Source: an uncultured Dokdonia sp. (lineage in GTDB: Bacteria; Bacteroidota; Bacteroidia; Flavobacteriales; Flavobacteriaceae). Taken from it: a DNA stretch of 64,000 nt. A program made the position numbers and the translations under genes. Below the pieces are notes generated by a model. The model worked only from the letters and a program-made list of their open reading frames with translations. It made no database searches and had not been told where the DNA came from. The stretch covers positions 1 through 64,000 of the forward strand of contig NZ_CANLNH010000012.1 in the NCBI RefSeq assembly GCF_947492535.1, given 5' to 3'. The number at the start of each line of letters is the position of its first letter. Positions within the stretch are counted from its first letter, which is position 1. Shown here piece after piece: positions 26,451 to 35,100 of this stretch.

Positions 26451-26730
26451 TTCTGGTTTGTCAATATAGAAAAACTAACAGATAATACTACAGAAATTAA
26501 TACGACAAAAGGGATTAAATCCTAGAAGAAGCTCTAAATCCGAATATACAGAATCGACCTAAGTGTCGAAGAATTAAACCAAGATTTCGCTGAAAAAGCG
26601 GGATTAGAAGATAGGTTCAACTAGACATCTTGAGTACATTTTACAGACTTCTCTAAATTAATTTTTACGAATAAGATCTTATCCAGTACCCGTACTTATC
26701 TCTAACTTTATTGATACCTTTGACTTCTAA
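26451..26730 (+). pseudogene. Decayed second copy of the mutY 3' end
   Basis: The piece at 26451-26500 reads FWFVNIEKLTDNTTEI, against FWIIDVEKLTDDAIEI in MutY. The piece at 26674-26730 reads RSYPVPVLISNFIDTFDF and a stop, against NSYPVPVLIDKFIEAYFS and a stop. About 165 bases of unrelated, stop-containing DNA separate the pieces; this spacer includes FAEKAG-like coding remains that may be a decayed palindrome. The remnant lies just upstream of ssb, where intact mutY would be expected to end in related genomes. Confidence 0.8.
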
Positions 26731-26754
26731 ATAAAGCGCTTTTATCGCAACGTA

Positions 26755-26762
26755 TAATTTTG
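26755..26762 (+). promoter_or_regulatory. Putative -7 box TAATTTTG of ssb
   Basis: TAATTTTG fits TAnnTTTG and lies 13 bases before the ssb start. No good upstream TTG at 17-23 bases is seen. Confidence 0.45.
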
Positions 26763-26775
26763 TACATTTAACAAT

Positions 26776-27246
26776 ATGGCAGGAACTATTAATAAAGTAA
26801 TTCTCATTGGTCACACAGGAGACGAAGTAAAAATGCACTACTTTGAAGGAGGTAATAGCATAGGACGTTTCCCATTAGCAACTAATGAAGAATATACCAA
26901 TCGAACAACAGGAGAACGTGTAAGCAATACTGAATGGCATAACATTGTTGTACGAAATAAAGCTGCTGAAATTTGCGAAAAGTATCTCAAAAAAGGAGAT
27001 AAAGTATATATAGAAGGTCGTTTAAAAACTCGTAAATGGACGGATGACAAAGGTCTAGAGCGTTATAGCACTGAAATACAATGTGTAGATTTTACATTTC
27101 TTACTCCTAAAGGAGAGGGACAACAACAAAGTAATACGCCTACACAATCATCACAACCTATTCAGTCATCGCAACCAGCTCAACAACCACCATCAACACC
27201 TTCACAGACGAGTCCTGCAGAAGATGTAGATGACCTCCCATTTTAA
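26776..27246 (+). CDS. ssb: Single-stranded DNA-binding protein
   Basis: A 156-residue OB-fold protein covering single-stranded DNA in replication and repair. The OB domain runs from MAGTINKVILIGHTGDEVKM to about residue 113, with the typical TEWHNIVVRNKAAEICEKYL and KGDKVYIEGRLKTRKW. A Gln/Ser/Pro-rich linker leads to the acidic partner-binding tip DVDDLPF. It precedes gldE and gldD, the usual Flavobacteriia order. Confidence 0.96.
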   Translation: MAGTINKVILIGHTGDEVKMHYFEGGNSIGRFPLATNEEYTNRTTGERVSNTEWHNIVVRNKAAEICEKYLKKGDKVYIEGRLKTRKWTDDKGLERYSTEIQCVDFTFLTPKGEGQQQSNTPTQSSQPIQSSQPAQQPPSTPSQTSPAEDVDDLPF

Positions 27247-27273
27247 AACTACGTATAACGAACTTAAAGACGA

Positions 27274-28596
27274 TTGGATCCTGACCCTGAACCCTTATTT
27301 ATAGTATTAGCATTTGATAGTACCATTCTTATTAGTAGTATTCTGCTAGTAGTATTATTTATATGCTCAGCTCTTATAAGTGGTGCTGAAGTTGCTTTCT
27401 TTTCATTAACGCCAACAGATTTAGAAGAACCTGAAGCAACAGACCAACAAAATCCTAGATTAAAAATAGTTGCAAGACTATTACAGACGCCCAAAAAACT
27501 CCTAGCAACTATATTAGTAGCAAATAATACGATCAATATTGCTATTGTGCTCCTTTTTGCAAGCGTAGGCGATGTTTTGTTTAATGACATTAACACTACA
27601 TTTCTGGGTATCTCAGTGAGATTTATTGTCGAAATCATCATTATTACATTCTTGATTTTATTATTTGGTGAGATTTTACCTAAAATCTATGCGAGTCGTA
27701 ATAATATTAAGTTTGCAAGTTTCATGGCAACCCCCCTTCGTGTATTAGATGTCATTTTCACACCATTAAGTGGTCCAATGCGTTACATTACATTACAGAT
27801 ACATAAGAAACTAGGAGACCAAAAATCAAACTTTAATGTAGATCAATTATCACAAGCATTAGAGCTTACCAGTGAAGGAGACACCACTAAAGAAGAACAA
27901 AAAATACTACAAGGCATTGTTGCTTTTGGAAATACTGACACAAAACAAGTCATGCGTCCTCGCATGGATGTATTTGCATTAAATAAAGAAGATTCTTATA
28001 CAGATATCTTAGCACAAATAACAGATAAGGGATATTCTCGTATTCCAGTATTTGAAGATAGTATAGATACCATTGTAGGTATTTTATACGTAAAAGATTT
28101 ACTACCTCATCTTTCTGATAAGAAATTTGAATGGACTACTTTATTACGTGAACCTAATTTTGTGCCAGAAAATAAAAAATTAGACGATTTACTTGCTGAG
28201 TTTAAAGAGAAGAAAAACCATCTTGCTATTGTAGTAGACGAGTATGGAGGTACCAGTGGGATCATTACTTTAGAAGATATTATTGAAGAGATTGTAGGTG
28301 ATATCAGTGATGAATTTGATGATGAGGATATCATCTACTCTAAGATAGATGACAACAATTACGTATTTGACGGAAAAACCTCCTTAAAAGATTTTTACCG
28401 TATCATACATCTAGAAGATGATAGTATCTTTGAAAATCAAAAAGGAGAAGCAGAAACAATTGCTGGTTTTATATTAGAGATATCTGGAGGATTTCCTAGA
28501 AAGAATGAAGTAATAAACTATGAGCAATATACGTTTACAGTGGAAGCCATAGACAAAAAACGCATAAAACAAATTAAATTCACAATACGACCTTGA
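27274..28596 (+). CDS. gldE: Gliding motility-associated protein GldE (CorC/HlyC-type)
   Basis: A 440-residue membrane protein. The N-terminal DUF21/CNNM membrane domain (SALISGAEVAFFSLTPTDLE) is followed by two CBS domains (MRPRMDVFALNKEDSY and HLAIVVDEYGGTSGIITLEDI). A C-terminal CorC/HlyC domain (AETIAGFILEISGGFP) ends the protein. The start is TTG at 27274, giving MDPDPEP, which fits GldE N-termini. Its stop overlaps the gldD start. In Flavobacteriia GldE supports gliding and type IX secretion and can partly replace GldD. Confidence 0.93.
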   Translation: MDPDPEPLFIVLAFDSTILISSILLVVLFICSALISGAEVAFFSLTPTDLEEPEATDQQNPRLKIVARLLQTPKKLLATILVANNTINIAIVLLFASVGDVLFNDINTTFLGISVRFIVEIIIITFLILLFGEILPKIYASRNNIKFASFMATPLRVLDVIFTPLSGPMRYITLQIHKKLGDQKSNFNVDQLSQALELTSEGDTTKEEQKILQGIVAFGNTDTKQVMRPRMDVFALNKEDSYTDILAQITDKGYSRIPVFEDSIDTIVGILYVKDLLPHLSDKKFEWTTLLREPNFVPENKKLDDLLAEFKEKKNHLAIVVDEYGGTSGIITLEDIIEEIVGDISDEFDDEDIIYSKIDDNNYVFDGKTSLKDFYRIIHLEDDSIFENQKGEAETIAGFILEISGGFPRKNEVINYEQYTFTVEAIDKKRIKQIKFTIRP

Positions 28597-29159
28597 CTTT
28601 ACGTACTTACATATATAGCATAATGGGTTGCATCCTATTCATTTCTTGTGGAGATGACGTATTGCCAAAACCAGAAGCATTTTTAAGTCTTGAATATCCT
28701 AATGCTGCTTATGTTGTAGCTCCTTCTGAGTGTAATTACAGCTTTGAAAATAATCATATAAGCACGACTAGTTTTAAGGATAATTGCTCGGCCACTATTA
28801 AATATCCTGGTCTTGATGGCACTTTATTCTTAACCTATCGAAAAGTAGATAATAACATAAACGCCTTATTAAGAGATGCTCAAAAACTCACCTATGAGCA
28901 TGTCATAAAAGCAGACGATATAATTGAAGAGAAGTATGTGAATGAATCACAAAATGTATATGGTATGTTTTACGATGTGAGAGGAAATGCGGCATCTCAA
29001 TCTCAGTTTTATGTAACTGATAGTACAACACATTTCATTACGGGTTCTATTTATTTTAATGTAAAACCAAATTACGACAGCATATACCCTGCGGCAGTAT
29101 ATCTTAAAAATGATATTCGCCACCTTATGGAAACTATTACATGGTCAACTAAAGATTAG
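28593..29159 (+). CDS. gldD: Gliding motility lipoprotein GldD
   Basis: A 188-residue lipoprotein needed for gliding and type IX secretion. A lipobox reads LFISC after a short hydrophobic segment. Conserved GldD features include PKPEAFLSLEYPNA near the N-terminus, TIKYPGLDGTLFLTY, and GSIYFNVKPNYDSIYPAAVYLKNDIRHLME at the C-terminus. It starts at TTG overlapping the gldE stop (TTGA), so it is translationally coupled. A long-form repeat follows directly. Confidence 0.93.
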   Translation: MTLRTYIYSIMGCILFISCGDDVLPKPEAFLSLEYPNAAYVVAPSECNYSFENNHISTTSFKDNCSATIKYPGLDGTLFLTYRKVDNNINALLRDAQKLTYEHVIKADDIIEEKYVNESQNVYGMFYDVRGNAASQSQFYVTDSTTHFITGSIYFNVKPNYDSIYPAAVYLKNDIRHLMETITWSTKD

Positions 29160-29161
29160 TA

Positions 29162-29222
29162 CGCTTTCGCGAAATCGAGCTCACGAGATTCACGACCAAA
29201 GGGAGAGTGAAACGGTAAAGCG
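29162..29222. repeat. Long-form palindrome repeat (about 61 bp)
   Basis: It begins CGCTTTCGCGAAATCGA and ends GAAACGGTAAAGCG, with outer arms GTACGCTTT and AAAGCGTAC that pair exactly. It aligns with the repeat at 12474-12552 after removing that copy's 20-base insert. It starts two bases beyond the gldD stop codon. Confidence 0.7.
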
Positions 29223-29387
29223 TACCCAGCAACAAAATAACTTATAATAATCATATCATTTCCCTACCACTCTCTTTATAAACAGAAGTTACTACCACCT
29301 AATTTATAGAAAGTAATTTATTTTTAAAGGCATAAATTGATAAACTCACCAAGGAATTCCCGAACTTTGCATATCTAAAATTTTGCA

Positions 29388-30272
29388 ATGCAAAACAGCA
29401 CATTAAAATGGATATATCTTGTGATATTATCCATTATTTGGGGAAGTTCTTTTATACTCATCAAAAAAGGACTCGTAGGTCTCACACCTATCCAACTCGG
29501 GGCTTTACGTATTTTATTTACTGCATTTTTCTTATTACTCATTGGCTGGAAAAGCCTGCGTACCATTAAAAAAGACGAATGGAAATGGATTATCGTTTCT
29601 GGAGTGTTAGGTACAGGTCTTCCCGTATTTCTATTTGCCTATGCCGAAACAGAAATAGACAGTGCTATTGCCGCCATATTAAACTCCAGCGTACCTTTAT
29701 TGACCCTTTTATTAGGTTTAGTCCTATTTGGCGCTACATTCTTAAAACGTCAATTAGTCGGTGTTTTAGTAGGTTTAAGTGGAGCAACTGCTTTGATTCT
29801 TATAGGCGCCAGTATCAACCCTAGTCAGAACTATTGGTATGCATTATTAGTTATTATTGCAGGCGTCATGTATGCACTTAATGTCAATATTATTAAGCGG
29901 TATATGCAGGACATTTCTGCCATTGCTATTGCTACCGGAAATTTTATATTTTTAATTCCTCCTGCATTGATTTTATTGGCCTATTCTGATTTCTTTAATC
30001 AAGAAGTATTACGCTCTCAAGAAGTACAAATATCACTAGGATATATTGTCATACTAGCATTATTTGGAACCGCCATGGCAAAGGTGATGTTCAATAAACT
30101 AGTGCAAATAAGCAATCCTGTATTTGCCTCTTCAGTCACTTATTTGATGCCTATCATCTCCGTCATGTGGGGATTATTAGACAATGAGAAATTTACAATT
30201 TGGCAACTCTTTGCCTCTATTATTATTATTCTTGGTGTATACCTTGTCAACAAGAAAACGAAAACATCATAA
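29388..30272 (+). CDS. EamA/DMT-family permease
   Basis: A 294-residue inner-membrane transporter with ten predicted helices in two EamA repeats. The first reads LSIIWGSSFILIKKGLVGLTPIQLGALRI, and the second begins near YWYALLVIIAGVMYALNVNIIKRY. The family exports metabolites such as amino acids or purines; the substrate is not predictable. It stands alone between gldD and a pair of minus-strand genes. A short sequence resembling its 3' end recurs at 30354-30410. Confidence 0.92.
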   Translation: MQNSTLKWIYLVILSIIWGSSFILIKKGLVGLTPIQLGALRILFTAFFLLLIGWKSLRTIKKDEWKWIIVSGVLGTGLPVFLFAYAETEIDSAIAAILNSSVPLLTLLLGLVLFGATFLKRQLVGVLVGLSGATALILIGASINPSQNYWYALLVIIAGVMYALNVNIIKRYMQDISAIAIATGNFIFLIPPALILLAYSDFFNQEVLRSQEVQISLGYIVILALFGTAMAKVMFNKLVQISNPVFASSVTYLMPIISVMWGLLDNEKFTIWQLFASIIIILGVYLVNKKTKTS

Positions 30273-30353
30273 CTATGGAAGGGGTGGTTGTATATTTTAT
30301 TTTGGATATTTTTCAAATTCAAAATAAGAATATACTTTCCGTAACATACTCAT

Positions 30354-30410
30354 AGAAAATTTACAATTTGGCAGTTTTCGAACCTCATTTATCAATAAGA
30401 AAATAAGCAA
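30354..30410 (+). pseudogene. Possible decayed copy of the DMT permease 3' end
   Basis: AAATTTACAATTTGGCA occurs here and in the permease gene near 30189-30205. Both are followed at a distance by TCAAYAAGAAAA-like sequence, but about 35 bases present in the gene are missing here. The match is short, so this is tentative. Confidence 0.35.
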
Positions 30411-30415
30411 CGTAC

Positions 30416-30616
30416 TTAATACCCTTTAATTAAAACAAAAATAACAAAGCATATAGATATTAATAATAATACAAGTACAAGAACTCTATCAAAGACAGTA
30501 TATGGCTTTTTTTTAGCCCAACTTTTTTTAGATGATTCCCAATTTAGAAACGTACTTAAAACTCCATATATACAAATTGCAAGAAGGAGAATAGAAAAAA
30601 TAAATGCTTCGCTCAT
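30416..30616 (-). CDS. Small two-helix membrane protein
   Basis: The track starts at 30655, but the internal ATG at 30614-30616 gives MSEAFIFSILLLAICIYGVL, a better N-terminus. The 66-residue product has two membrane helices joined by the basic loop ESSKKSWAKKKPYTVFDR. It follows the SanA-like gene on the same strand after 49 bases. No family recognised. Confidence 0.55.
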   Translation of the reverse strand: MSEAFIFSILLLAICIYGVLSTFLNWESSKKSWAKKKPYTVFDRVLVLVLLLISICFVIFVLIKGY

Positions 30617-30665
30617 ACATATTAGTATTCTAAAATTATGAGAAGTTACAAGCAAAAAATAATTA

Positions 30666-31298
30666 TCACTTTATCTCAATTTTCTCTCCTAAAAATTTAG
30701 GCTCTACTCCAAATAGTATATCTAAAAATACTTTTGTTCTTGCTAAATATTCTCTTAATTGTACTTTCAATCCATAACGTCTAGATACATCTTGGGCATT
30801 AAAACCAACAGCATTGATATCATTTTTACCCGCGAGATACACGGCACGTTCATTATGAAACTCTTGAGAAATAATAGTGATGTTATCTTGCCCAAATATT
30901 TCTTTAGCTCGTATTACAGAATCCAATGTTCTAAATCCTGCATAATCCAAAAATATTCGATCCTCGGGAATTCCTCTTTTTATAAGTTCTTCTTTAAAAT
31001 CTGTAGGTTCATCATATGCCTTCGTACTATTATCACCACTTACTAAAACAAATTCAATTTTACCTTCTTTATATAAAGCGACCGTTGCTTCTACTCTATA
31101 TGTAAAATATAAGTTTACGTGCCCATTCTGTAAAAGCTTGGAAGTTCCTAAAACGAGTCCTACTTTATTTTTTTGAATCTCAGAAACCTCACTAAACGTT
31201 TTGTCACTCGCATAAGACTCTATGGAATAATTAGAAATAACGATAACCAATAAAGTAATAACTATTAAAAGTATTAGAGCTTTTATTTTTTTGCGCAT
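30666..31298 (-). CDS. DUF218 family membrane protein (SanA/ElyC/YdcF-like)
   Basis: A 210-residue protein with one N-terminal membrane helix (ALILLIVITLLVIVISNY) and a periplasmic DUF218 domain. Diagnostic pieces are VGLVLGTSKLLQNG, VEATVALYKEGKIEFVLVSGDN, DYAGFRTLDSVIRAKEIFG and ITIISQEFHNERAVYLA. SanA-type proteins affect envelope permeability, and other members act on polyprenyl-linked sugars; the exact reaction is not settled. It is probably transcribed with the small gene downstream. Confidence 0.85.
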   Translation of the reverse strand: MRKKIKALILLIVITLLVIVISNYSIESYASDKTFSEVSEIQKNKVGLVLGTSKLLQNGHVNLYFTYRVEATVALYKEGKIEFVLVSGDNSTKAYDEPTDFKEELIKRGIPEDRIFLDYAGFRTLDSVIRAKEIFGQDNITIISQEFHNERAVYLAGKNDINAVGFNAQDVSRRYGLKVQLREYLARTKVFLDILFGVEPKFLGEKIEIK

Positions 31299-31389
31299 GC
31301 TGCAGTTTTTATTATAAACTTAAGAATACAAATTGTATTGCTGAAAATCACATCAATTTAACGTATTATTAATTGAATTTACTACAAAC

Positions 31390-31418
31390 AAAAAGCGATT
31401 GTAAAAACAATCGCCTTT
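31390..31418 (-). terminator. Terminator of pckA
   Basis: On the minus strand GGCGATTGT-TTTT-ACAATCGC is followed by TTTTTGTTTG. It lies about 80 bases after the pckA stop. Confidence 0.75.
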
Positions 31419-31496
31419 CATCCCTAAACAAACTATCAAGAGATCTTAATAGTTTTTGAAAAAAGAGATTTTAATAAATCTCCTTATATTATATTT

Positions 31497-33110
31497 CTAA
31501 CCTAACGGTGGTTGACCATTCATAATTTCTTCATTAGCATATGCTTCAAACTTTTTAAAGTTTTCTTTGAACGACTTCGCTAGTTTATGCGCAGTTTCAT
31601 AATATCCTTTATCATTATTCCACGTTGCGCGTGGAGATAATACTTCTGTAGGAACCCCTGGACATGTTCTAGGTTGCGCTACTCCAAATACTGAATGTAC
31701 ATGATAATCATCATGTGTAACTTCAGATGGCAATTCTCCATTCATTGCTGCAGAGATCATCGCTCTTGTATACTTTAATTTCATACGAGACCCAACCCCA
31801 TAAGGTCCTCCAGTCCAACCCGTATTCACTAGCCATACATTTACACCAGCTTCTTGCATTTTCTTACTTAGCATCTCTGCATATTTTGTAGGATGCAACG
31901 GCATAAATGGCGCCCCAAAACAAGCAGAAAAAGAAGGTTGCGGTTCTGTAACTCCAGCTTCAGTTCCTGCAACTTTTGCTGTATACCCACTTATAAAGTG
32001 ATATGCCGCTTGACCAGGTGTTAATTTTGAAATAGGAGGCAGTACCCCAAAAGCATCTGCTGTTAAGAAAAATATGTTTTTAGGATTGTTTGCCAATGAA
32101 GGCACTTGGATATTATTGATATGATCAATTGGATAACTTACACGTGTATTTTGGGTAATAGACGTATTTTCAAAATCTACATTCCCTTCAGCATCCATGA
32201 TGATATTTTCTAAAATAGCACCTGGTTTTATAGCATTATAAATATCAGGCTCATTTTCGGCAGATAGGTTGATTACTTTTGCATAACATCCGCCTTCAAA
32301 ATTGAAAATTGTGTTCTCTGCGGTCCATCCATGCTCATCATCACCTATTAATTTACGGTTTGGATCTGCAGAAAGAGTTGTCTTTCCAGTTCCAGAAAGT
32401 CCGAAAAATATAGCAGTTTCTCCATTGTCTCCTACATTAGCAGAACAGTGCATTGGTAACGTATTTTTTTCTACAGGTAAAATAAAATTTAATGCAGAAA
32501 AAATTCCTTTTTTAATTTCTCCTGTATATCCAGTTCCTCCAATGATAATTGTTTTTTCTGTAAAACTCAAAATAGCAAAGTTACTCTGGCGAGTCCCATC
32601 TACTTCAGGGTCTGCTAAAAACCCAGGAGCATTAAGAATCGTCCATTCTGGGTCAAAGTTTTCAAGCTCGTCAGATGTAGGTCTTAAAAACATATTATAC
32701 GCAAACATGTTTGACCAAGGGTATTCATTAATCACACGAATATTCAATCTGTAATTATCGTCTGCACATGCATAACTATCTCTTACATATAATTCTTTAT
32801 TAGAAAGATAATCTGTGATTTTGTTTTTTAATTTCGCGAAAGCGTCAGCCTCAAAAGGGATATTAATAGATCCCCACCATACTAAGTCTTCGGTTTTTGC
32901 ATCTTTTACAATAAAACGATCTAATGGTGATCGTCCCGTAAACTTTCCTGTGTTAACTGCAAGAGCCCCACTAGAAGCTGTCTTACCCATATCATTCTTT
33001 ACAGAAATAGCGTGTAAGTCTTGAGGTTCTAATTGATAATGGGCGTTTGCGTTATCAATTCCATAAGATTTTAACGAAATCGTTTTCGTAACTGAAGTGT
33101 CAGAAGCCAT
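31497..33110 (-). CDS. pckA: ATP-dependent phosphoenolpyruvate carboxykinase
   Basis: A 537-residue cytosolic enzyme that converts oxaloacetate and ATP to PEP, CO2 and ADP at the start of gluconeogenesis, or the reverse for anaplerosis. The track begins at 33146, but ATG 33110 (MASDTSVTKTISL) is downstream of a -7 box and is the better start. The kinase P-loop is GLSGTGKTTLS, followed by the metal site LIGDDEHGW. The substrate-site stretch NTGWTGGPYGVGSRMKL is intact. Three-quarters of the iterated palindrome encodes DAFAK near residue 90. It has its own terminator. Confidence 0.97.
   Translation of the reverse strand: MASDTSVTKTISLKSYGIDNANAHYQLEPQDLHAISVKNDMGKTASSGALAVNTGKFTGRSPLDRFIVKDAKTEDLVWWGSINIPFEADAFAKLKNKITDYLSNKELYVRDSYACADDNYRLNIRVINEYPWSNMFAYNMFLRPTSDELENFDPEWTILNAPGFLADPEVDGTRQSNFAILSFTEKTIIIGGTGYTGEIKKGIFSALNFILPVEKNTLPMHCSANVGDNGETAIFFGLSGTGKTTLSADPNRKLIGDDEHGWTAENTIFNFEGGCYAKVINLSAENEPDIYNAIKPGAILENIIMDAEGNVDFENTSITQNTRVSYPIDHINNIQVPSLANNPKNIFFLTADAFGVLPPISKLTPGQAAYHFISGYTAKVAGTEAGVTEPQPSFSACFGAPFMPLHPTKYAEMLSKKMQEAGVNVWLVNTGWTGGPYGVGSRMKLKYTRAMISAAMNGELPSEVTHDDYHVHSVFGVAQPRTCPGVPTEVLSPRATWNNDKGYYETAHKLAKSFKENFKKFEAYANEEIMNGQPPLG
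32832..32843. repeat. Partial iterated palindrome (inside pckA)
   Basis: TTTCGCGAAAGC: right arm complete, left arm lost after TTT. Read as Ala-Phe-Ala-Lys. Confidence 0.8.
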
Positions 33111-33143
33111 AAAAATGGTATTTGTTGTGTTGTTTTTAAAGCG

Positions 33144-33151
33144 CAAAGGTA
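33144..33151 (-). promoter_or_regulatory. Putative -7 box TACCTTTG of pckA
   Basis: TACCTTTG matches TAnnTTTG and lies 33 bases before the ATG at 33110. It also shows that the track's start at 33146 is upstream of any likely transcript. Confidence 0.5.
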
Positions 33152-33185
33152 AAAAAAACCTTATCGTTGGAGCAGTATTTTTATG

Positions 33186-33575
33186 TTATTTCTCTTTCTT
33201 CATTTGGAAGAATTTAACAATAAGGAGTCCCCAAGCTACAATTAAGAGTGTTCCCCCTATAGGAGTCACGATCCCTATCGTTGTAAAATCAAAGCCTGTA
33301 AGCACATTTGTAGCAAGTCCATAGATAGATCCTGAAAACAATATAACTCCAGTAAGAATCAATACATGAATTATTTTTTTTGTTTTTTCGCTTAAAGCGA
33401 AAATAGACACTAAAAGCATTAATAATGCATGGTACATTTGATACTTCACACCTGTCTCAAAAGTAGCAAGTGCATCAGCATCTAAAGACTTTTCCAATCC
33501 ATGTGCTCCAAATGCTCCAATCACTACAGCTAAAAACCCTAAAATACTACCCGTAACTAAAAGTCGTTTATTCAT
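33186..33575 (-). CDS. DUF423 family small membrane protein
   Basis: A 129-residue protein with four predicted helices. The conserved N-terminus contains GFLAVVIGAFGAHGLE, and the middle has FETGVKYQMYHALLMLL; both are hallmarks of DUF423 (YgdD-like). Function is unknown in the family. It lies upstream of pckA on the same strand but has a separate promoter region. Confidence 0.88.
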   Translation of the reverse strand: MNKRLLVTGSILGFLAVVIGAFGAHGLEKSLDADALATFETGVKYQMYHALLMLLVSIFALSEKTKKIIHVLILTGVILFSGSIYGLATNVLTGFDFTTIGIVTPIGGTLLIVAWGLLIVKFFQMKKEK

Positions 33576-33639
33576 AAAAATAACTTGTTATATAATTAAT
33601 CAAATAACTACATTCGTACTCCACAAATTTACAACCAAT

Positions 33640-35016
33640 ATGTCTACAAGAACAATCTTAGTTATAGGAGCCGGAAAATCCACCTCTCAACTAGTAAATT
33701 ATTTTCTTAACAAAGCTACCGCAGAGAATCTAGAAATTATTGTGGGTGATATTTCGATAGAAAACGCACAAAAACTTGTAGGCAATCACCCTAAAGGAAA
33801 AGCGATAGCGCTTGATGTATTTAATCAATCTCAACGTGCAAAAGCAATTCAAGAAGCAACTATTGTTGTTTCTATGCTTCCAGCTCGTTTTCATATAGAG
33901 GTAGCTCGCGATTGCATTACCTATAATAAATCGATGGTTACCGCTTCTTACATTTCTAAAGAGATGCAAGCACTAGATGAAGCTGCCAAAGAAAAAGGGC
34001 TCATTTTTATGAATGAAATAGGCCTTGATCCTGGTATTGATCATATGAGTGCGATGCAAGTCATAGACCGTATACGTGACAATGGAGGTAAAATGATGCT
34101 GTTTGAAAGTTTTACAGGAGGTCTTGTCGCTCCAGAAAGTGACACCAACCTGTGGAACTATAAATTTACTTGGAATCCTCGTAATGTCGTACTTGCTGGA
34201 CAAGGAGGCGCTGCAGAGTTTATACAAGAAGGAGCCTACAAGTACATCCCATATCAACGCCTTTTTAGACGTACTGAGTTTTTAGAAATAGAAGGATATG
34301 GTCGCTTTGAAGGCTATGCAAATAGAAATTCATTAAAATATAGATCTGTATATGGCCTAGATGATATAGACACACTATATCGTGGTACGATACGACGTGT
34401 AGGGTTTTCTAAAGCATGGCATATTTTTGTGATGATGGGTATGACAGATGATAGTTATACACTTCAAGAAACAGAGACTATGAGCTATAGAGATTTCCTA
34501 AATCTTTTCTTACCCTACTCGCCTACTGATTCTGTTGAATTAAAATTACGTCACTATCTCAAAATAGATCAGGATGATTTACTCTGGGACAAATTGGTTG
34601 AATTAGATATTTTCAATCCTGATAAAAAATTAGGCCTTAAAAATGCCACTCCTGCAAAATGCTTACAACGTATTCTAGAAGACAAGTGGACACTTGCTCC
34701 TGATGACAAAGATATGATTGTGATGTACCATAAATTTGGATACGAACTTGATGGAAAACGCAAACAAATAGATGCTACTATGGTAAGCATAGGAAATGAT
34801 CAGGTTGAAACCGCTATGGCGAGAACGGTCGGTCTTCCTGTTGCCATGGCAACTCTTCGCATCTTAAATGGAGAAATCAAAACACCAGGAGTGCAACTTC
34901 CTATCAAGAAAGAAGTCTATACGCCTATCCTTAAAGAACTCGAAGAATACGGAATTACGTTTAAAGAATATCAAGTTCCATATCTAGGATATAACCCAAA
35001 TAATGTAGGTGGATAA
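33640..35016 (+). CDS. Saccharopine dehydrogenase-like protein
   Basis: A 458-residue cytosolic oxidoreductase. The N-terminal Rossmann fold begins TILVIGAGKSTSQLVNYF. The substrate domain contains FMNEIGLDPGIDHMSAMQVID, the saccharopine reductase hallmark. It should act in lysine degradation through saccharopine and 2-aminoadipate semialdehyde. The C-terminal block with MARTVGLPVAMATLRILNG fits the saccharopine dehydrogenase C-terminal domain. It stands alone; no lysine-ketoglutarate reductase partner is adjacent. Confidence 0.9.
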   Translation: MSTRTILVIGAGKSTSQLVNYFLNKATAENLEIIVGDISIENAQKLVGNHPKGKAIALDVFNQSQRAKAIQEATIVVSMLPARFHIEVARDCITYNKSMVTASYISKEMQALDEAAKEKGLIFMNEIGLDPGIDHMSAMQVIDRIRDNGGKMMLFESFTGGLVAPESDTNLWNYKFTWNPRNVVLAGQGGAAEFIQEGAYKYIPYQRLFRRTEFLEIEGYGRFEGYANRNSLKYRSVYGLDDIDTLYRGTIRRVGFSKAWHIFVMMGMTDDSYTLQETETMSYRDFLNLFLPYSPTDSVELKLRHYLKIDQDDLLWDKLVELDIFNPDKKLGLKNATPAKCLQRILEDKWTLAPDDKDMIVMYHKFGYELDGKRKQIDATMVSIGNDQVETAMARTVGLPVAMATLRILNGEIKTPGVQLPIKKEVYTPILKELEEYGITFKEYQVPYLGYNPNNVGG

Positions 35017-35100
35017 ATATCTTAACCATTTTCTCTAAAAATAAGCAGTTCAGGTTTTTCAAAAAGTTTTAGTACTTTGAGATACTAAAATTGCTTTACT

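Noticed and set aside
32302-32754. 150-residue plus-strand ORF opposite pckA
   Set aside because: It lies wholly within the conserved pckA gene on the other strand and has no recognisable family, so it is a shadow.
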